Positions 45,203 through 54,075 of a stretch of 64,000 bases of DNA are shown piece by piece. The position numbers and the translations under genes were made by a program. Within the stretch, counting starts at the first letter, position 1. Each line of letters opens with the position of its first letter. The notes beneath the pieces are model-generated. The model did no database searches. It worked only from the letters and a program-made list of their open reading frames with translations, and was not told the DNA's origin. This DNA is from Nostoc sp. 'Peltigera membranacea cyanobiont' N6 (GTDB taxonomy: Bacteria; Cyanobacteriota; Cyanobacteriia; Cyanobacteriales; Nostocaceae), in NCBI RefSeq assembly GCF_002949735.1, contig NZ_CP026681.1:4866001-4930000 (forward strand). Reading direction: 5' to 3'.

Positions 45203-46405
45203 CTATAACTCCGGTAGGCTCAAAGGTACTGTATTACCCGCATAGTGCTTCAGGATGATCTCTGGGCTATTACCAACTAACTTGGCTACTGTGGAGACTG
45301 TTAGACCCTCAGCCAACATCAATGTAATAAATGTATGCCTAGTGTTATATGGGCATCTGTAGCGCTCGATTTTGCCTTCCTCCAGTAGTCCCTGAAGTAC
45401 TCCTCTGTAGTTCTTCTTACTTGTCCTGCCCCCCTTCCAGACCTGAGTAGAGAACCGGGTATTACTGATTATTCCCCCAGTAGGACTGGTAAATACTGAT
45501 TCTTCTGGGCCAGGATTAGGGGGCCTAATGGATAGTAATAGTTCTCTGACTTGGCTGTTACATGGGAACTTCCGAGCCTTGCCTGTCTTAGTCCCTTTCC
45601 TGATATTTAGCTGGCTGTCATAGGATTCTGAGAATGTGATCTGAGTGCAATCAGAGTTGATATGTTGCCATTGGATAGCGATCGCTTCCCCAGTCCTGCA
45701 ACCAGTCCAGAATAGGAACTTAACAAAGGGCGCATAGTGTGGTCTGGTATCCTCAAATGCTTTGATAATGATATTCATTTCTACCCTACTGAATGGGTCA
45801 ATGGCATCTGAATCATGCTTAGGTAGCTTAATGTCTTCAGACATCCCGGCAAATGGGTTATCCTTTGCCAGACCCGACCCCATAGCCCATTTACAACAGG
45901 CGGCTAGATAGGTCAATACTCGCTTGGCTGCATTAGGGGTTAACTGGTATAATAAATAATCTCTGATAGCGATCGCCTGACTCAAGTCTTTAGTAGGTAG
46001 CGCCTTGATGTGATTTGTGTACTTTCTGGCATAATCGCGCCTATATGTAGTAGAGGCTAACTGCGGTTTCATATATATACAGTATTGCTCCCATAACCCC
46101 ATGATGTCTGTCTGCGGTGTATTGGGCTTAACTATGTACAACTGGGGTTTTCTGTAGCTCTCTAGTTTCTCTTTATAGCGCTCCAAGGTTGGATCAAGCT
46201 GTCCTGTGATTATCTCTTCTTCTATCCAGTTGGCTATTGAGTCTACTCGGCGGCGATTAAGCTCAGTGGCATCTAAACCAGTACTGATGATTACCTGTTT
46301 ACCCAGAGGTGTTATAGACCTCGGCAATCTCAGCCTAAACTTACCTCGGAACTCTTCGACCCCTACATTACCCCTAGTTGTCCTAGCTGGCTTGGCTGTC
46401 CCCAT
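45203..46405 (-). CDS. int: Tyrosine integrase
   Basis: 400 aa. N-terminal arm-binding/SAM-like region (KLESYRKPQ...YARKYTNHIKALPTKDLSQA), then the catalytic domain: Arg237 (WTGCRTGEA), Lys region after SYDSQLNI, box II YNTRHTF with Arg356 (Tyr353 replaces the usual His), GNSPEIILKHYAG with Asn379 where His is usual and nucleophile Tyr388. It lies 120 bp inside the right end, reading inward, and an inverted GATATTCAAA site overlaps its start (46405-46414), suggesting autoregulation. It should catalyse exchange between the tRNA-Cys repeats. Confidence 0.95.
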   Translation of the reverse strand: MGTAKPARTTRGNVGVEEFRGKFRLRLPRSITPLGKQVIISTGLDATELNRRRVDSIANWIEEEIITGQLDPTLERYKEKLESYRKPQLYIVKPNTPQTDIMGLWEQYCIYMKPQLASTTYRRDYARKYTNHIKALPTKDLSQAIAIRDYLLYQLTPNAAKRVLTYLAACCKWAMGSGLAKDNPFAGMSEDIKLPKHDSDAIDPFSRVEMNIIIKAFEDTRPHYAPFVKFLFWTGCRTGEAIAIQWQHINSDCTQITFSESYDSQLNIRKGTKTGKARKFPCNSQVRELLLSIRPPNPGPEESVFTSPTGGIISNTRFSTQVWKGGRTSKKNYRGVLQGLLEEGKIERYRCPYNTRHTFITLMLAEGLTVSTVAKLVGNSPEIILKHYAGNTVPLSLPEL

Positions 46406-46414
46406 TTGAATATC
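46405..46414. promoter_or_regulatory. Inverted arm site at int start
   Basis: TTTGAATATC is the reverse complement of GATATTCAAA; it touches the int ATG (46403-46405). Confidence 0.6.
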
Positions 46415-46437
46415 CTTAACCTCTACTGTCCCCTGAT

Positions 46438-46460
46438 GATATTCAAAATGATATTCAAAG
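46438..46460. promoter_or_regulatory. Right arm-type sites
   Basis: GATATTCAAAA (46438-46448) and GATATTCAAAG (46450-46460), same 12-bp phasing as 38506-38528. Confidence 0.75.
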
Positions 46461-46526
46461 TCAAGTGCGCTTGATTGGATTAGTTGCTATAAGGGCGCTT
46501 GAATAGCCAAATGGTGCGAAGCTACC

Positions 46527-46571
46527 GGTCTGCAAAACCTCCACCCCCGGTTCAAATCCGGGTGCCGCCTT
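46527..46571. repeat. attR: displaced 3' end of tRNA-Cys
   Basis: Identical to 38411-38455. The preceding 46503-46515 (ATAGCCAAATGGT) matches the tRNA D-arm at 12 of 13 positions but there is no matching acceptor strand, so this is not a functional tRNA. Confidence 0.95.
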
Positions 46572-46688
46572 TTTAACAAATTATTTGTCACTAACCCTTG
46601 TTTTGCAAGGGTTTTGTTGTTTATTCTAGCAAATCAAAAGCAGCTAAAACCCGGAAGCATCCCTCTTTGGCAGATATACCAGAGTGAA

Positions 46689-47954
46689 CTACCCCAACTT
46701 ACCGAGTCCGGTTGAAGTTGGGGCTTCTGTAATCACAGGGGAGTGCCTAAACTTAGACTTTCGCCCAAGAGTATGACTTACCTCCCCTCCTACAGCAGAG
46801 ACGGCTGAACCTTCCGCCTTTATCATTCTGATACCCTCTGCTCTAATATTCTGCGCGGCGTTCGCGTCCCGATCGTGATGAGTATTGCAATGAGGGCAAG
46901 TCCATTCACGGACATCCAACGGCATCTCACCAATCTGATAAAAACAATTAGAGCAAAGTTTTGAACTGGAGAACCACCTATCAATTTCAATCAACTTTCC
47001 ACCTCTGCGTTCTAGCTTATAGGCTAAAAAGTTGGTGAATGTTCCCCAGCCACAATCAGATATTGATTTCGCCAACTTGTGATTACGAACCATGCCTTTA
47101 ACATGAAGATTTTCTACTATGACAGCTTGGCTTACGCTGACCAACTTGTAACTAAGTTTATGTAGAAAATCTTGCCGCGAATTACTAACTCGTTCGTACA
47201 CCTTGGCAACAACTTTTCTATACCTATTTCTTGAATTACTTCCTTTTTGTTTACGTGCTAATTTTTTCTGCTTACGTTTGAGGTTTTTCTCGTGTTTGGC
47301 AAGATGCTTGGGATTATCGTACTTGGAAACCTTTTCGCCGTCAGTGACGACAGCGAAGTGTTTTAGCCCCAAATCGATACCATATATTTTACCTTCTGAA
47401 ATAACCGGATTTTCATCATCTAACTCAGTCAGGATAGATGCAAGGTATTTGCCAGAAGGCGTTTTGCTTACAGTAACAGTTTTAATTTTCCCCTCAATAG
47501 TCCTGTGTATTTTGGCTTTGACTATTCCAATATTGCCAGGAAGTAAAACAAAGCCATCTACAATCTTGACGTTTTGAGGATACTGGATAGACTGTTTACC
47601 ATGTTTGGATTTGAACTTAGGAAATCCAGCACGTTTCTCAAAAAAGTTTTTGTACGCCCTAGTTAGATTAAGTGTTGTAGCTTGTAAAACTTGGCTATAA
47701 CAATCAGCTAACCACACAGTCTCTTCTGCCTTTTTGAGTGCAGGAAGAAATGCGTTGAGTGCAGCACGGCCAAGTCCCTTACCCGTCTCCAAGTAATTCT
47801 CAATAGATTTATTTAGAGCATAATTCCACCACCATCTAGCACACCCAAAAGTTTGAGCCAGTTGTGTTTGTTGCTCAAGTGACGGATATAAACGGACTTG
47901 TACAACCTTGTGTAACACTTCACTTTCACCTCTTTGATGTGCTTCCTCTACCAT
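46689..47954 (-). CDS. tnpB: TnpB (IS200/IS605 family RNA-guided nuclease)
   Basis: 421 aa from ATG 47954; a GTG at 47918 with AGAGG upstream is an alternative. RuvC-like residues: Asp in IYGIDLGLKHFAV, Glu in AVIVENLHVKGM, Asp in HHDRDANAAQNI. Zinc-finger CSNCFYQIG...WTCPHCN. Helical N-terminus with LYPSLEQQTQLAQTFGCARWWWNYAL. TnpB proteins are RNA-guided DNA nucleases that help retain the transposon. The catalytic set is intact, so it may be active. No tnpA nearby, so mobility would need trans help. Confidence 0.95.
   Translation of the reverse strand: MVEEAHQRGESEVLHKVVQVRLYPSLEQQTQLAQTFGCARWWWNYALNKSIENYLETGKGLGRAALNAFLPALKKAEETVWLADCYSQVLQATTLNLTRAYKNFFEKRAGFPKFKSKHGKQSIQYPQNVKIVDGFVLLPGNIGIVKAKIHRTIEGKIKTVTVSKTPSGKYLASILTELDDENPVISEGKIYGIDLGLKHFAVVTDGEKVSKYDNPKHLAKHEKNLKRKQKKLARKQKGSNSRNRYRKVVAKVYERVSNSRQDFLHKLSYKLVSVSQAVIVENLHVKGMVRNHKLAKSISDCGWGTFTNFLAYKLERRGGKLIEIDRWFSSSKLCSNCFYQIGEMPLDVREWTCPHCNTHHDRDANAAQNIRAEGIRMIKAEGSAVSAVGGEVSHTLGRKSKFRHSPVITEAPTSTGLGKLG
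46692..46723 (-). ncRNA. End hairpin, putative omega-RNA scaffold
   Basis: CCCCAACTT / AAGTTGGGG arms with an inner ACCG/CGGT stem, inside the last codons of tnpB. In IS605-family elements the guide RNA comes from this end and overlaps the tnpB 3' end; the guide would be the minus-strand sequence just past the element end (about 46660-46685). RNA production is inferred. Confidence 0.55.
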
Positions 47955-48020
47955 AAATATACATTGTGGTAAAGCGCTAAAATCCAATAATTGGTGTTTG
48001 AGGAATCACCCGGCTATCCA

Positions 48021-48045
48021 TCCCCGCCCTGTAGAGGGACGGGGA
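48021..48045. repeat. Other-end hairpin of the TnpB element
   Basis: TCCCCG...CGGGGA with inner CCCT/AGGG pairing; resembles the hairpin at 54899-54921 of the IS605 relic. Confidence 0.65.
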
Positions 48046-48060
48046 ATTCCGCCGAATTAG

Positions 48061-48572
48061 TTAAAATTTCTGGAGCGCAGTGGAAAGTTGACAACGTTAA
48101 TTGAATACTTTCTGTTCGTTGTGCTTACCTTAACGGAACACTCGCTATTTGATGTTTTCGCTAAAGAGGGATGCTCCCGTCCTAATACAGATAGACTTTG
48201 ATATCGTTTTGCTTGGTATATTGCCATAGCTGAATTTCAGCCATTTTTGAACACTTGGTGTATTTTCCTTACCCTGTATAGGTTTGAGGATTGTTTCTAC
48301 CTCAAAAATGTTCTATAGAATGTAACGAGATTGTAATGGTGGCTTTAGCTAGCGTTTTTTATTGACGTTGCAAAAGTTTACATTTAAGATTGGAACGGTA
48401 AAATTCAATAAGTATTTATTCTTATTTATTCTGAAGACATAACATTTTATGAGTATATGTTCCTATCAATATTAAAAATTTAATCTTTTAAAGATAGACA
48501 ATGTTTACAAAAGTAAAAATTACTTAATATAATGCAACTATAAGCGAAAAGGCAGATTGATTGTCAGAAGTG
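48061..48572. promoter_or_regulatory. Upstream region of second ndhD
   Basis: 512 bp, AT-rich near the gene; no ORF. Contains AAAGAGGGATGCTCCCG (48163-48179), an inverted copy of 46652-46668 on the other side of tnpB. Confidence 0.5.
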
Positions 48573-50186
48573 ATGAATGCTATTGAATTTCCCTGGTTAA
48601 CAGCCATAATCCTCTTACCCTTGGTGGCTGCCTTAGCCATCCCCCTGATCCCAGACAAAGAAGGTAGAACTGTTCGTTGGTATGGTCTGGGAGTTGCGAT
48701 CGCTGACTTTGCACTGATGATTTATGCCTTTTGGTATAAGTACGACTTTCAGAGTTCAAGACTCCAATTTGTAGAAAACTATCCTTGGATACCGCAATTA
48801 GGTTTGCATTGGGCTGTGGGGGTTGACGGTTTATCGATGCCCTTACTGCTTCTAACAGGCTTAATAAATACTCTCGCAATATTCGCGGCTTGGAAAGTTA
48901 CCACCAAGCCGCGATTATTTTATGGTTTGATGCTAGCGATGTACAGCGCCCAGCTTGGCGTATTTGTCGCCCAAGATTTGCTGCTGTTCTTCCTAATGTG
49001 GGAAATCGAGTTAGTGCCGGTTTACCTGCTGATTTCCATCTGGGGAGGACAAAATCGCCGTTATGCAGCTACTAAATTCATTCTTTACACCGCCGCCGCA
49101 TCAATATTTATCTTGATTGCCGGTTTTGCAATGGCATTCTCTGGAGATACCGTCACCTTCGACATGGCGACTCTGGGAATGAAAGAATACCCCAAAACCT
49201 TGGAATTGTTGGTTTATGCAGGTTTCTTAATTGCCTTCGGTGTGAAGTTACCCATTTTCCCCTTACACACTTGGCTACCTGATGCCCACGGTGAAGCATC
49301 TGCGCCCGGTTCGATGATTTTGGCTGGTGTGTTATTAAAAATGGGTGGTTATGCCCTCATCCGCTTTAATGTGGAAATGTTGCCCAATGCCCATGTGACT
49401 TTTGCCCCGGTGCTGGTGATTTTGGGTGTGGTTAACATTGTCTACGGTGCTTGCTGTGCCTTTGCTCAAACCAATCTCAAACGGCGCTTGGCTTACTCTT
49501 CAATTGCCCACATGGGGTTTGTGCTGATTGGCATTGCCTCTTACACAGAATTAGGTATCAGCGGTGCAGTGTTACAGATGGTTTCCCACGGGTTGATTGC
49601 TGCTAGCTTGTTCTTCTTGTCTGGCGTGACTTACGATCGCACCCACACCTTGATGATGGATAAAATGGGCGGAATGGCCAAGGTAATGCCTAAAACCTTT
49701 GCTCTGTTTACCATCGGTTCAATGGCTTCTCTCGCCTTACCCGGAATGAGTGGTTTTGTAGGTGAGTTGATGGTATTTCTCGGTATTGCCACCAGTGATG
49801 TTTACAGTTCCAGCTTCAAGATTGTAGTAGTGCTGCTGTCAGCAGTAGGCGTGATTTTGACACCGATTTATTTACTATCGATGCTGCGTCAAGTATTCTA
49901 TGGCGACCAAAGTCAAGAGTTGCACTTGGATGCTGTAATATCTGATGTTAAACCCCGCGAAATATTTATTACCGCTTGTTTGTTGTTGCCAATCATCGGA
50001 ATTGGTTTCTATCCCAAATTAGCAACGCAGACTTATGATGTGAAGGCAGTAGAATTAGCCGCCCATGCTCGTGAAGTTTTACCAGTTGTTGCTCATCAGC
50101 AGCCGTCAAGTCTGTACTCGCAGATTTTTACAACACCAACATTGGCTAATTCTCAAGTTGAAAGTTCGATTAACATTTCTGAGTAA
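48573..50186 (+). CDS. ndhD: NAD(P)H-quinone oxidoreductase subunit 4 (NdhD), paralogue 2
   Basis: 537 aa from ATG 48573 (MNAIEFPWLTAIILL); TTG 48561 and GTG 48570 are also in frame. Same motifs as the 32.5-kb copy: LLLFFLMWEIELVPVYLL, GVKLPIFPLHTWLPDAHGEASAPGSMILAGVLLKMGGYAL, RRLAYSSIAHMGFVLIG. It has the canonical PHTWLPDAH-type segment (GVKLPIFPLHTW) and lacks the Cys loop of copy 1. Followed by a strong terminator at 50236. Confidence 0.97.
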   Translation: MNAIEFPWLTAIILLPLVAALAIPLIPDKEGRTVRWYGLGVAIADFALMIYAFWYKYDFQSSRLQFVENYPWIPQLGLHWAVGVDGLSMPLLLLTGLINTLAIFAAWKVTTKPRLFYGLMLAMYSAQLGVFVAQDLLLFFLMWEIELVPVYLLISIWGGQNRRYAATKFILYTAAASIFILIAGFAMAFSGDTVTFDMATLGMKEYPKTLELLVYAGFLIAFGVKLPIFPLHTWLPDAHGEASAPGSMILAGVLLKMGGYALIRFNVEMLPNAHVTFAPVLVILGVVNIVYGACCAFAQTNLKRRLAYSSIAHMGFVLIGIASYTELGISGAVLQMVSHGLIAASLFFLSGVTYDRTHTLMMDKMGGMAKVMPKTFALFTIGSMASLALPGMSGFVGELMVFLGIATSDVYSSSFKIVVVLLSAVGVILTPIYLLSMLRQVFYGDQSQELHLDAVISDVKPREIFITACLLLPIIGIGFYPKLATQTYDVKAVELAAHAREVLPVVAHQQPSSLYSQIFTTPTLANSQVESSINISE

Positions 50187-50235
50187 ATTAACTTCCCATT
50201 AAGGGGTCTGCAAGTAAATTCTAAATATTAGGGAA

Positions 50236-50273
50236 ATAAAGGGGTGATTTAATAACCGCCCCTTTATTTTTTG
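50236..50273 (+). terminator. Terminator after ndhD copy 2
   Basis: 9-bp perfect stem ATAAAGGGG / CCCCTTTAT followed by TTTTTTG. Confidence 0.85.
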
Positions 50274-50300
50274 TATTATTAAATTGAAGGAGATTTTTAG

Positions 50301-50328
50301 GTAGGGGCAATTCATGAATTACCCCTAC
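50301..50328. repeat. Palindrome GTAGGGGCAATTCA/TGAATTACCCCTAC
   Basis: 28 bp with one mismatched pair; same family as 9256-9279. Confidence 0.8.
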
Positions 50329-50342
50329 TGTGTGGTTAAAAA

Positions 50343-50723
50343 TTATTCAAATTTGAGAGTTCCGTCAATATTAGTAACGTGTTCATCAAGATTAATGTAT
50401 GTTCCTAGAGTATCTCCGTCAGATGTCTTGCATTCAGCACGGAGTCTGCTAGCACCAGCTAAACCAATATTGTTGCAGGTCAGAGCAAATTTATCTCCAT
50501 CCCAGTCTAATGTTCCATCAAGATTGGCGATATGTGGATTTAAGTAAATGGAAATTGTAGAAGGAGTACGTCCATCGGCTTTTTGGCAACTAGCTGTTAA
50601 GGTTGAGCCATTAACACTAATATTTTTACAAGTTTGAGAGAATTGACCAGTTGCCCAAGCGTTATAGGCAGGAGGAACCGACGTTTTTATCCGAGATGCT
50701 ATGCGAATGCGTCCTACCCTACC
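50343..50723 (-). pseudogene. Cyanovirin-N homologue (CVNH), N-terminally broken
   Basis: Residues from 50648 to the stop at 50343 form a complete CVNH domain of 101 aa: GQFSQTCKNISVNGSTLTAS, C...IYLNPHIANLDGTLDW, FALTCNNIGLAGASRLRAEC and INLDEHVTNIDGTLKFE. The four cysteines and the two pseudo-repeats match cyanovirin-N. The frame is open only to 50723 (stop TAG at 50724-50726) and has no ATG/GTG/TTG start; the expected signal peptide is replaced by repeat-like DNA (CCTACCCTACCCTACGG near 50713). CVNH proteins bind mannose-rich glycans. Either a pseudogene or a fusion/alternative start not visible by eye. Confidence 0.85.
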
Positions 50724-50994
50724 CTACGGCAAGCCCTTTTGCATCTACATTCCTCATGTCGTTTGGCACACCTTCATACAGAATTGGGATCAGATCCTCT
50801 ATCACAATCCCTCTACGGGGTTTGAGACATGCTAACCCTGGATATGCCGCGTTCAATGAGAATGTTTGACTGTCAAAGTTGTAGAATCAGTCTAGATAAG
50901 GACAGGGACACAGTAAAAAACCTAAAAAAACTGCTACTTTAGGTATTTAAAATACGGATGGCTAAACCGTGTCTGGACGCAGAGGGAAACTAAT

Positions 50995-51147
50995 ATGCCG
51001 ACTCCACATGATGAAACGTCAAATAAAGGAAGGATGTCCAGAGTTGATCTAGCAATGGTAATGTTAATTAATCATACGGTTATTCAAAACTTTGATAGTT
51101 CGGAACATCAGGCTAATGGACATCACAAATTCAAGCAACGTCGTTAA
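50995..51147 (+). CDS. Possible 50-aa small protein
   Basis: MPTPHDETSNKGRMSRVDLAMVMLINHTVIQNF..., with GAGGG 8 nt before the ATG. No family recognised. The remaining part of 50724-51285 shows no other gene. Confidence 0.35.
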   Translation: MPTPHDETSNKGRMSRVDLAMVMLINHTVIQNFDSSEHQANGHHKFKQRR

Positions 51148-51285
51148 ATTACTTAAGCAGTTGGCGATTAGATCGGTTAAAACCTAGTTTAGTCAGATGC
51201 AAGTTTGTAGCCATAAGGCAACAACTATAACTCGTTGCAAGTCTATTAGATTAAGAAATATCAGGGTTTTGGCAAACTAGATTAT

Positions 51286-52476
51286 ATGTCTAATCAACTT
51301 TCTACTCAAACTTCTTTGTCTACTCAAACCTCTAGTGCATTATTTACGCTCATAGTTGCCCCAGCAAAAGTAATCCGTGGTTCTGGGGTGTTACCAGCCG
51401 CAGCAGCAGAGATCGCCTGTTTGGGAAGTCGTCCCTTAATTGTGGGGGGTGAGTCGACTCTCGCCATCAGCCGAAAGAATTTGCAACCAATTTTAGAAAC
51501 GAAACAGTTACATTCTGCCCTAGCTTCTTATGGTGCAGATTGCTGCGAAGCTAGCCTAAAATCTTTACAGAAGAAGGCAAAAGAACATAAAGCTGATGTA
51601 ATTGTCGGTGTTGGTGGCGGAAAAGCCTTAGATACAGCGAAATTACTCGCACAGCAGTTGCAGTTACCAGTGGTGACAATTCCGACATCAGGGGCTACCT
51701 GTGCAGCTTGGAGTGCTTTATCGAATGTATATTCGGAAGATGGAGCATTTCTGTACGATGTGGGACTATCTCGTTGTCCCGATTTACTAATACTCGATTA
51801 CGACTTGATTAAGACTGCGCCACAACGGACTTTAGTCGCTGGAATTGGTGATGCGATCGCTAAATGGTACGAAGCCTCAGTTAGCAGTGGGCATTTGCAA
51901 GACACTTTAATTATTGCTGCGGTGCAACAAGCGCGAGTTTTGCGAGATATCCTCTTGCAAAAGTCAGCCCCTGCCTTGAAAGAACCAGGTAGTGAAGTTT
52001 GGCAAGAAGTCGTAGACGCAACTGTTTTGTTAGCCGGGGTAGTTGGGGGACTTGGAGGGGCGCAATGTCGCACAGTTGCAGCCCATGCCGTGCATAATGG
52101 TTTAACTCATATTTCAGGACATGGCAGTATTCATGGCGAAAAAGTTGCTTTTGGGATTTTGGTACAACTGCGTTTAGAAGAAATGCTACAAGGCAATCAA
52201 CTAGCAGCATCAGCACGACAACAGTTGTTAAAGTTCTACACAGAAATTGGACTACCCCAAAAATTAAGTGATTTGGGATTGGGCAATATTACATTAGGCG
52301 AGTTGCAAACAGCTGCCGATATTGCTTTAGTTCCTAATTCTGATATCCATCGACTACCCTTTAAAGTCGCGCCAGAACAGTTAATGGCAGCAATGGTTTC
52401 CACCACTGCACCTATAGATAGTAGAGACACTACAAATCGAGTTTCGCCCAAGGGAATCAGTGACGAGGTTTTATGA
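51286..52476 (+). CDS. Iron-containing alcohol dehydrogenase family (GldA-like)
   Basis: 396 aa. Leader with a 7-residue repeat (STQTSLSTQTS). Dehydrogenase core: VIVGVGGGKALDTAK (NAD-binding GGGxxxD), VTIPTSGATCAAWSALSNVYSEDG, and metal ligands in GIGDAIAKWYEA, HAVHNGLTHI and HGSIHGEKVAFG. It resembles glycerol/glycerol-1-phosphate-dehydrogenase-type enzymes; substrate unknown. Stop overlaps the next start (ATGA), so translation is coupled with an aminotransferase. Confidence 0.9.
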   Translation: MSNQLSTQTSLSTQTSSALFTLIVAPAKVIRGSGVLPAAAAEIACLGSRPLIVGGESTLAISRKNLQPILETKQLHSALASYGADCCEASLKSLQKKAKEHKADVIVGVGGGKALDTAKLLAQQLQLPVVTIPTSGATCAAWSALSNVYSEDGAFLYDVGLSRCPDLLILDYDLIKTAPQRTLVAGIGDAIAKWYEASVSSGHLQDTLIIAAVQQARVLRDILLQKSAPALKEPGSEVWQEVVDATVLLAGVVGGLGGAQCRTVAAHAVHNGLTHISGHGSIHGEKVAFGILVQLRLEEMLQGNQLAASARQQLLKFYTEIGLPQKLSDLGLGNITLGELQTAADIALVPNSDIHRLPFKVAPEQLMAAMVSTTAPIDSRDTTNRVSPKGISDEVL

Positions 52477-53705
52477 GTTTAAATTGGATTGTCCCAGCAG
52501 AACGCATACAAAAACTACCACCTTATGTATTTGCCCGTTTAGATGAACTAAAAGCTAAAGCACGGGAACAAGGTTTAGATTTAATTGATTTGGGTATGGG
52601 AAACCCCGATGGTGCAACGCCAGCACCAGTTGTAGAAGCTGCGATCGCCGCTTTAAAAGATCCCGCCAATCACGGTTATCCACCCTTTGAAGGGACTGCT
52701 AGTTTCCGCCGCGCCATCACTAACTGGTATCGTCGCCGTTATGATGTGATTCTCGATCCTGATAGCGAAGCCTTGCCATTGCTGGGTTCTAAAGAAGGAT
52801 TAACCCATTTAGCACTTGCCTACGTTAATCCTGGCGATTTAGTTTTGGTTCCTTCCCCCGCTTATCCCGCCCATTTTCGCGGCCCAGCGATCGCAGGCGG
52901 CAAAATCCATAGCTTGATCCTCAAACCAGAAAATGACTGGTTAATTGATTTAGCTGCCATTCCTGATGAAGTTGCTAGACAAGCTAAAATTCTCTATTTC
53001 AACTATCCCAGCAATCCAACTGCTGCCACAGCCCCTCGCGAATTCTTTGAAGAAATCGTCGCCTTCGCCCGTAAATATGAAATTTTGCTGGTGCATGATT
53101 TATGTTATGCCGAGTTAGCTTTTGATGGTTATCAACCCACTAGCTTGCTAGAAATTCCCGGCGCGAAAGATATTGGTGTAGAATTTCACACCTTATCTAA
53201 AACCTACAATATGGCTGGTTGGCGCGTTGGATTTGTGGTAGGTAATCGCCATGTAATTCAAGGTTTGCGGACGCTGAAAACTAATTTGGATTACGGCATT
53301 TTTGCTGCTTTGCAAACAGCAGCCGAAACCGCTTTACAGTTGCCAGATGTGTATTTGCACGAGGTACAACAACGTTATCGTACCCGCCGCGATTTCCTCA
53401 TTGATGGGTTAGGAGAGTTGGGTTGGGATATCCCCAAAACCAAGGCGACAATGTATCTTTGGGTGAAGTGTCCTGTTGGTGTTGGTTCCACTGATTTTGC
53501 CTTAAACGTGTTGCAGCAAACTGGTGTTGTTCTTACCCCAGGTAATGCCTTTGGGGTTGCAGGTGAGGGTTATGTCAGAATCAGTTTAATTGCCGATTGC
53601 GATCGCTTGGGTGAAGCCTTACACCGCTTCAAGCAAGCAGGTATCCGCTATCAACCTGAAAGCGTAGTTTCTCCTTCAGAAGCGATCGCCGATCTCGTTA
53701 GTTGA
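52473..53705 (+). CDS. Class I/II aminotransferase
   Basis: 410 aa PLP enzyme. LGMGNPDGATPAPVVEAA, GYPPFEGTASFRRAI, LLGSKEGLTHLALAYVNPGD, YFNYPSNPTAATAP, HDLCYAELAFDG, and PLP-Lys in TLSKTYNMAGWRVGF; the C-terminus has YVRISLIADCDRLGEAL. Family members are annotated as aspartate, alanine or LL-diaminopimelate aminotransferase; specificity cannot be decided here. Coupled (4-bp overlap) to the dehydrogenase. Confidence 0.95.
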   Translation: MSLNWIVPAERIQKLPPYVFARLDELKAKAREQGLDLIDLGMGNPDGATPAPVVEAAIAALKDPANHGYPPFEGTASFRRAITNWYRRRYDVILDPDSEALPLLGSKEGLTHLALAYVNPGDLVLVPSPAYPAHFRGPAIAGGKIHSLILKPENDWLIDLAAIPDEVARQAKILYFNYPSNPTAATAPREFFEEIVAFARKYEILLVHDLCYAELAFDGYQPTSLLEIPGAKDIGVEFHTLSKTYNMAGWRVGFVVGNRHVIQGLRTLKTNLDYGIFAALQTAAETALQLPDVYLHEVQQRYRTRRDFLIDGLGELGWDIPKTKATMYLWVKCPVGVGSTDFALNVLQQTGVVLTPGNAFGVAGEGYVRISLIADCDRLGEALHRFKQAGIRYQPESVVSPSEAIADLVS

Positions 53706-54075
53706 ATAGAATAAGGAAACCCAACACTATATGACTCAAATTTTGGCTGATGATGTTTGATATCATGTAAGAAAGTAGAGATAGTTAAAAACAGAATTTT
53801 CCTGTAATCCTATAGGACTCATATTTGATTTTTGAAAAGAGATGCAGGGTGTGTTACGGCTTCCATAACACACCCTACATCTACTTAAATTTTTTAAAAA
53901 ATCAAATCGGATCGTAATACAGTTCGGTTAAGGTTTTTTGATGGCAATTTTAGATCCCAAAGACGCGATAAATCGCCATCAAGACGAAATGATTTTTGTA
54001 GAGACGGCGATTCATCGCGTCTCTTGCCTTAACCGAACAGTATTGAATCGGATCGCGCTATATATAAAGTTGATA
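53706..54075. other. Intergenic region with palindromes
   Basis: No gene. Hairpin AGGGTGTGTTA/TAACACACCCT (53846-53876), a common cyanobacterial palindrome and possible terminator, and the GAGACG...GTCTCT element at 54000-54024. Confidence 0.7.
54000..54024. repeat. GAGACG palindrome family member
   Basis: AGAGAC(G)GCGA TTCA TCGC GTCTCT; related to 7999-8029 and to about 25925-25950. Confidence 0.7.

Larger units (their letters stand above)
46680..48060 (-). mobile_element. TnpB-only IS605-family element
   Basis: Contains a tnpB gene without tnpA, an end hairpin at 46692-46723 that overlaps the tnpB 3' end, and a hairpin at 48021-48045 near the other end. Exact ends are not proven. It lies about 110 bp beyond attR. 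Confidence 0.8.

Noticed and set aside
46503..46571. Second tRNA-Cys gene
   Set aside because: The 5' acceptor strand does not pair with the 3' end; only the repeat and a D-arm-like piece remain.
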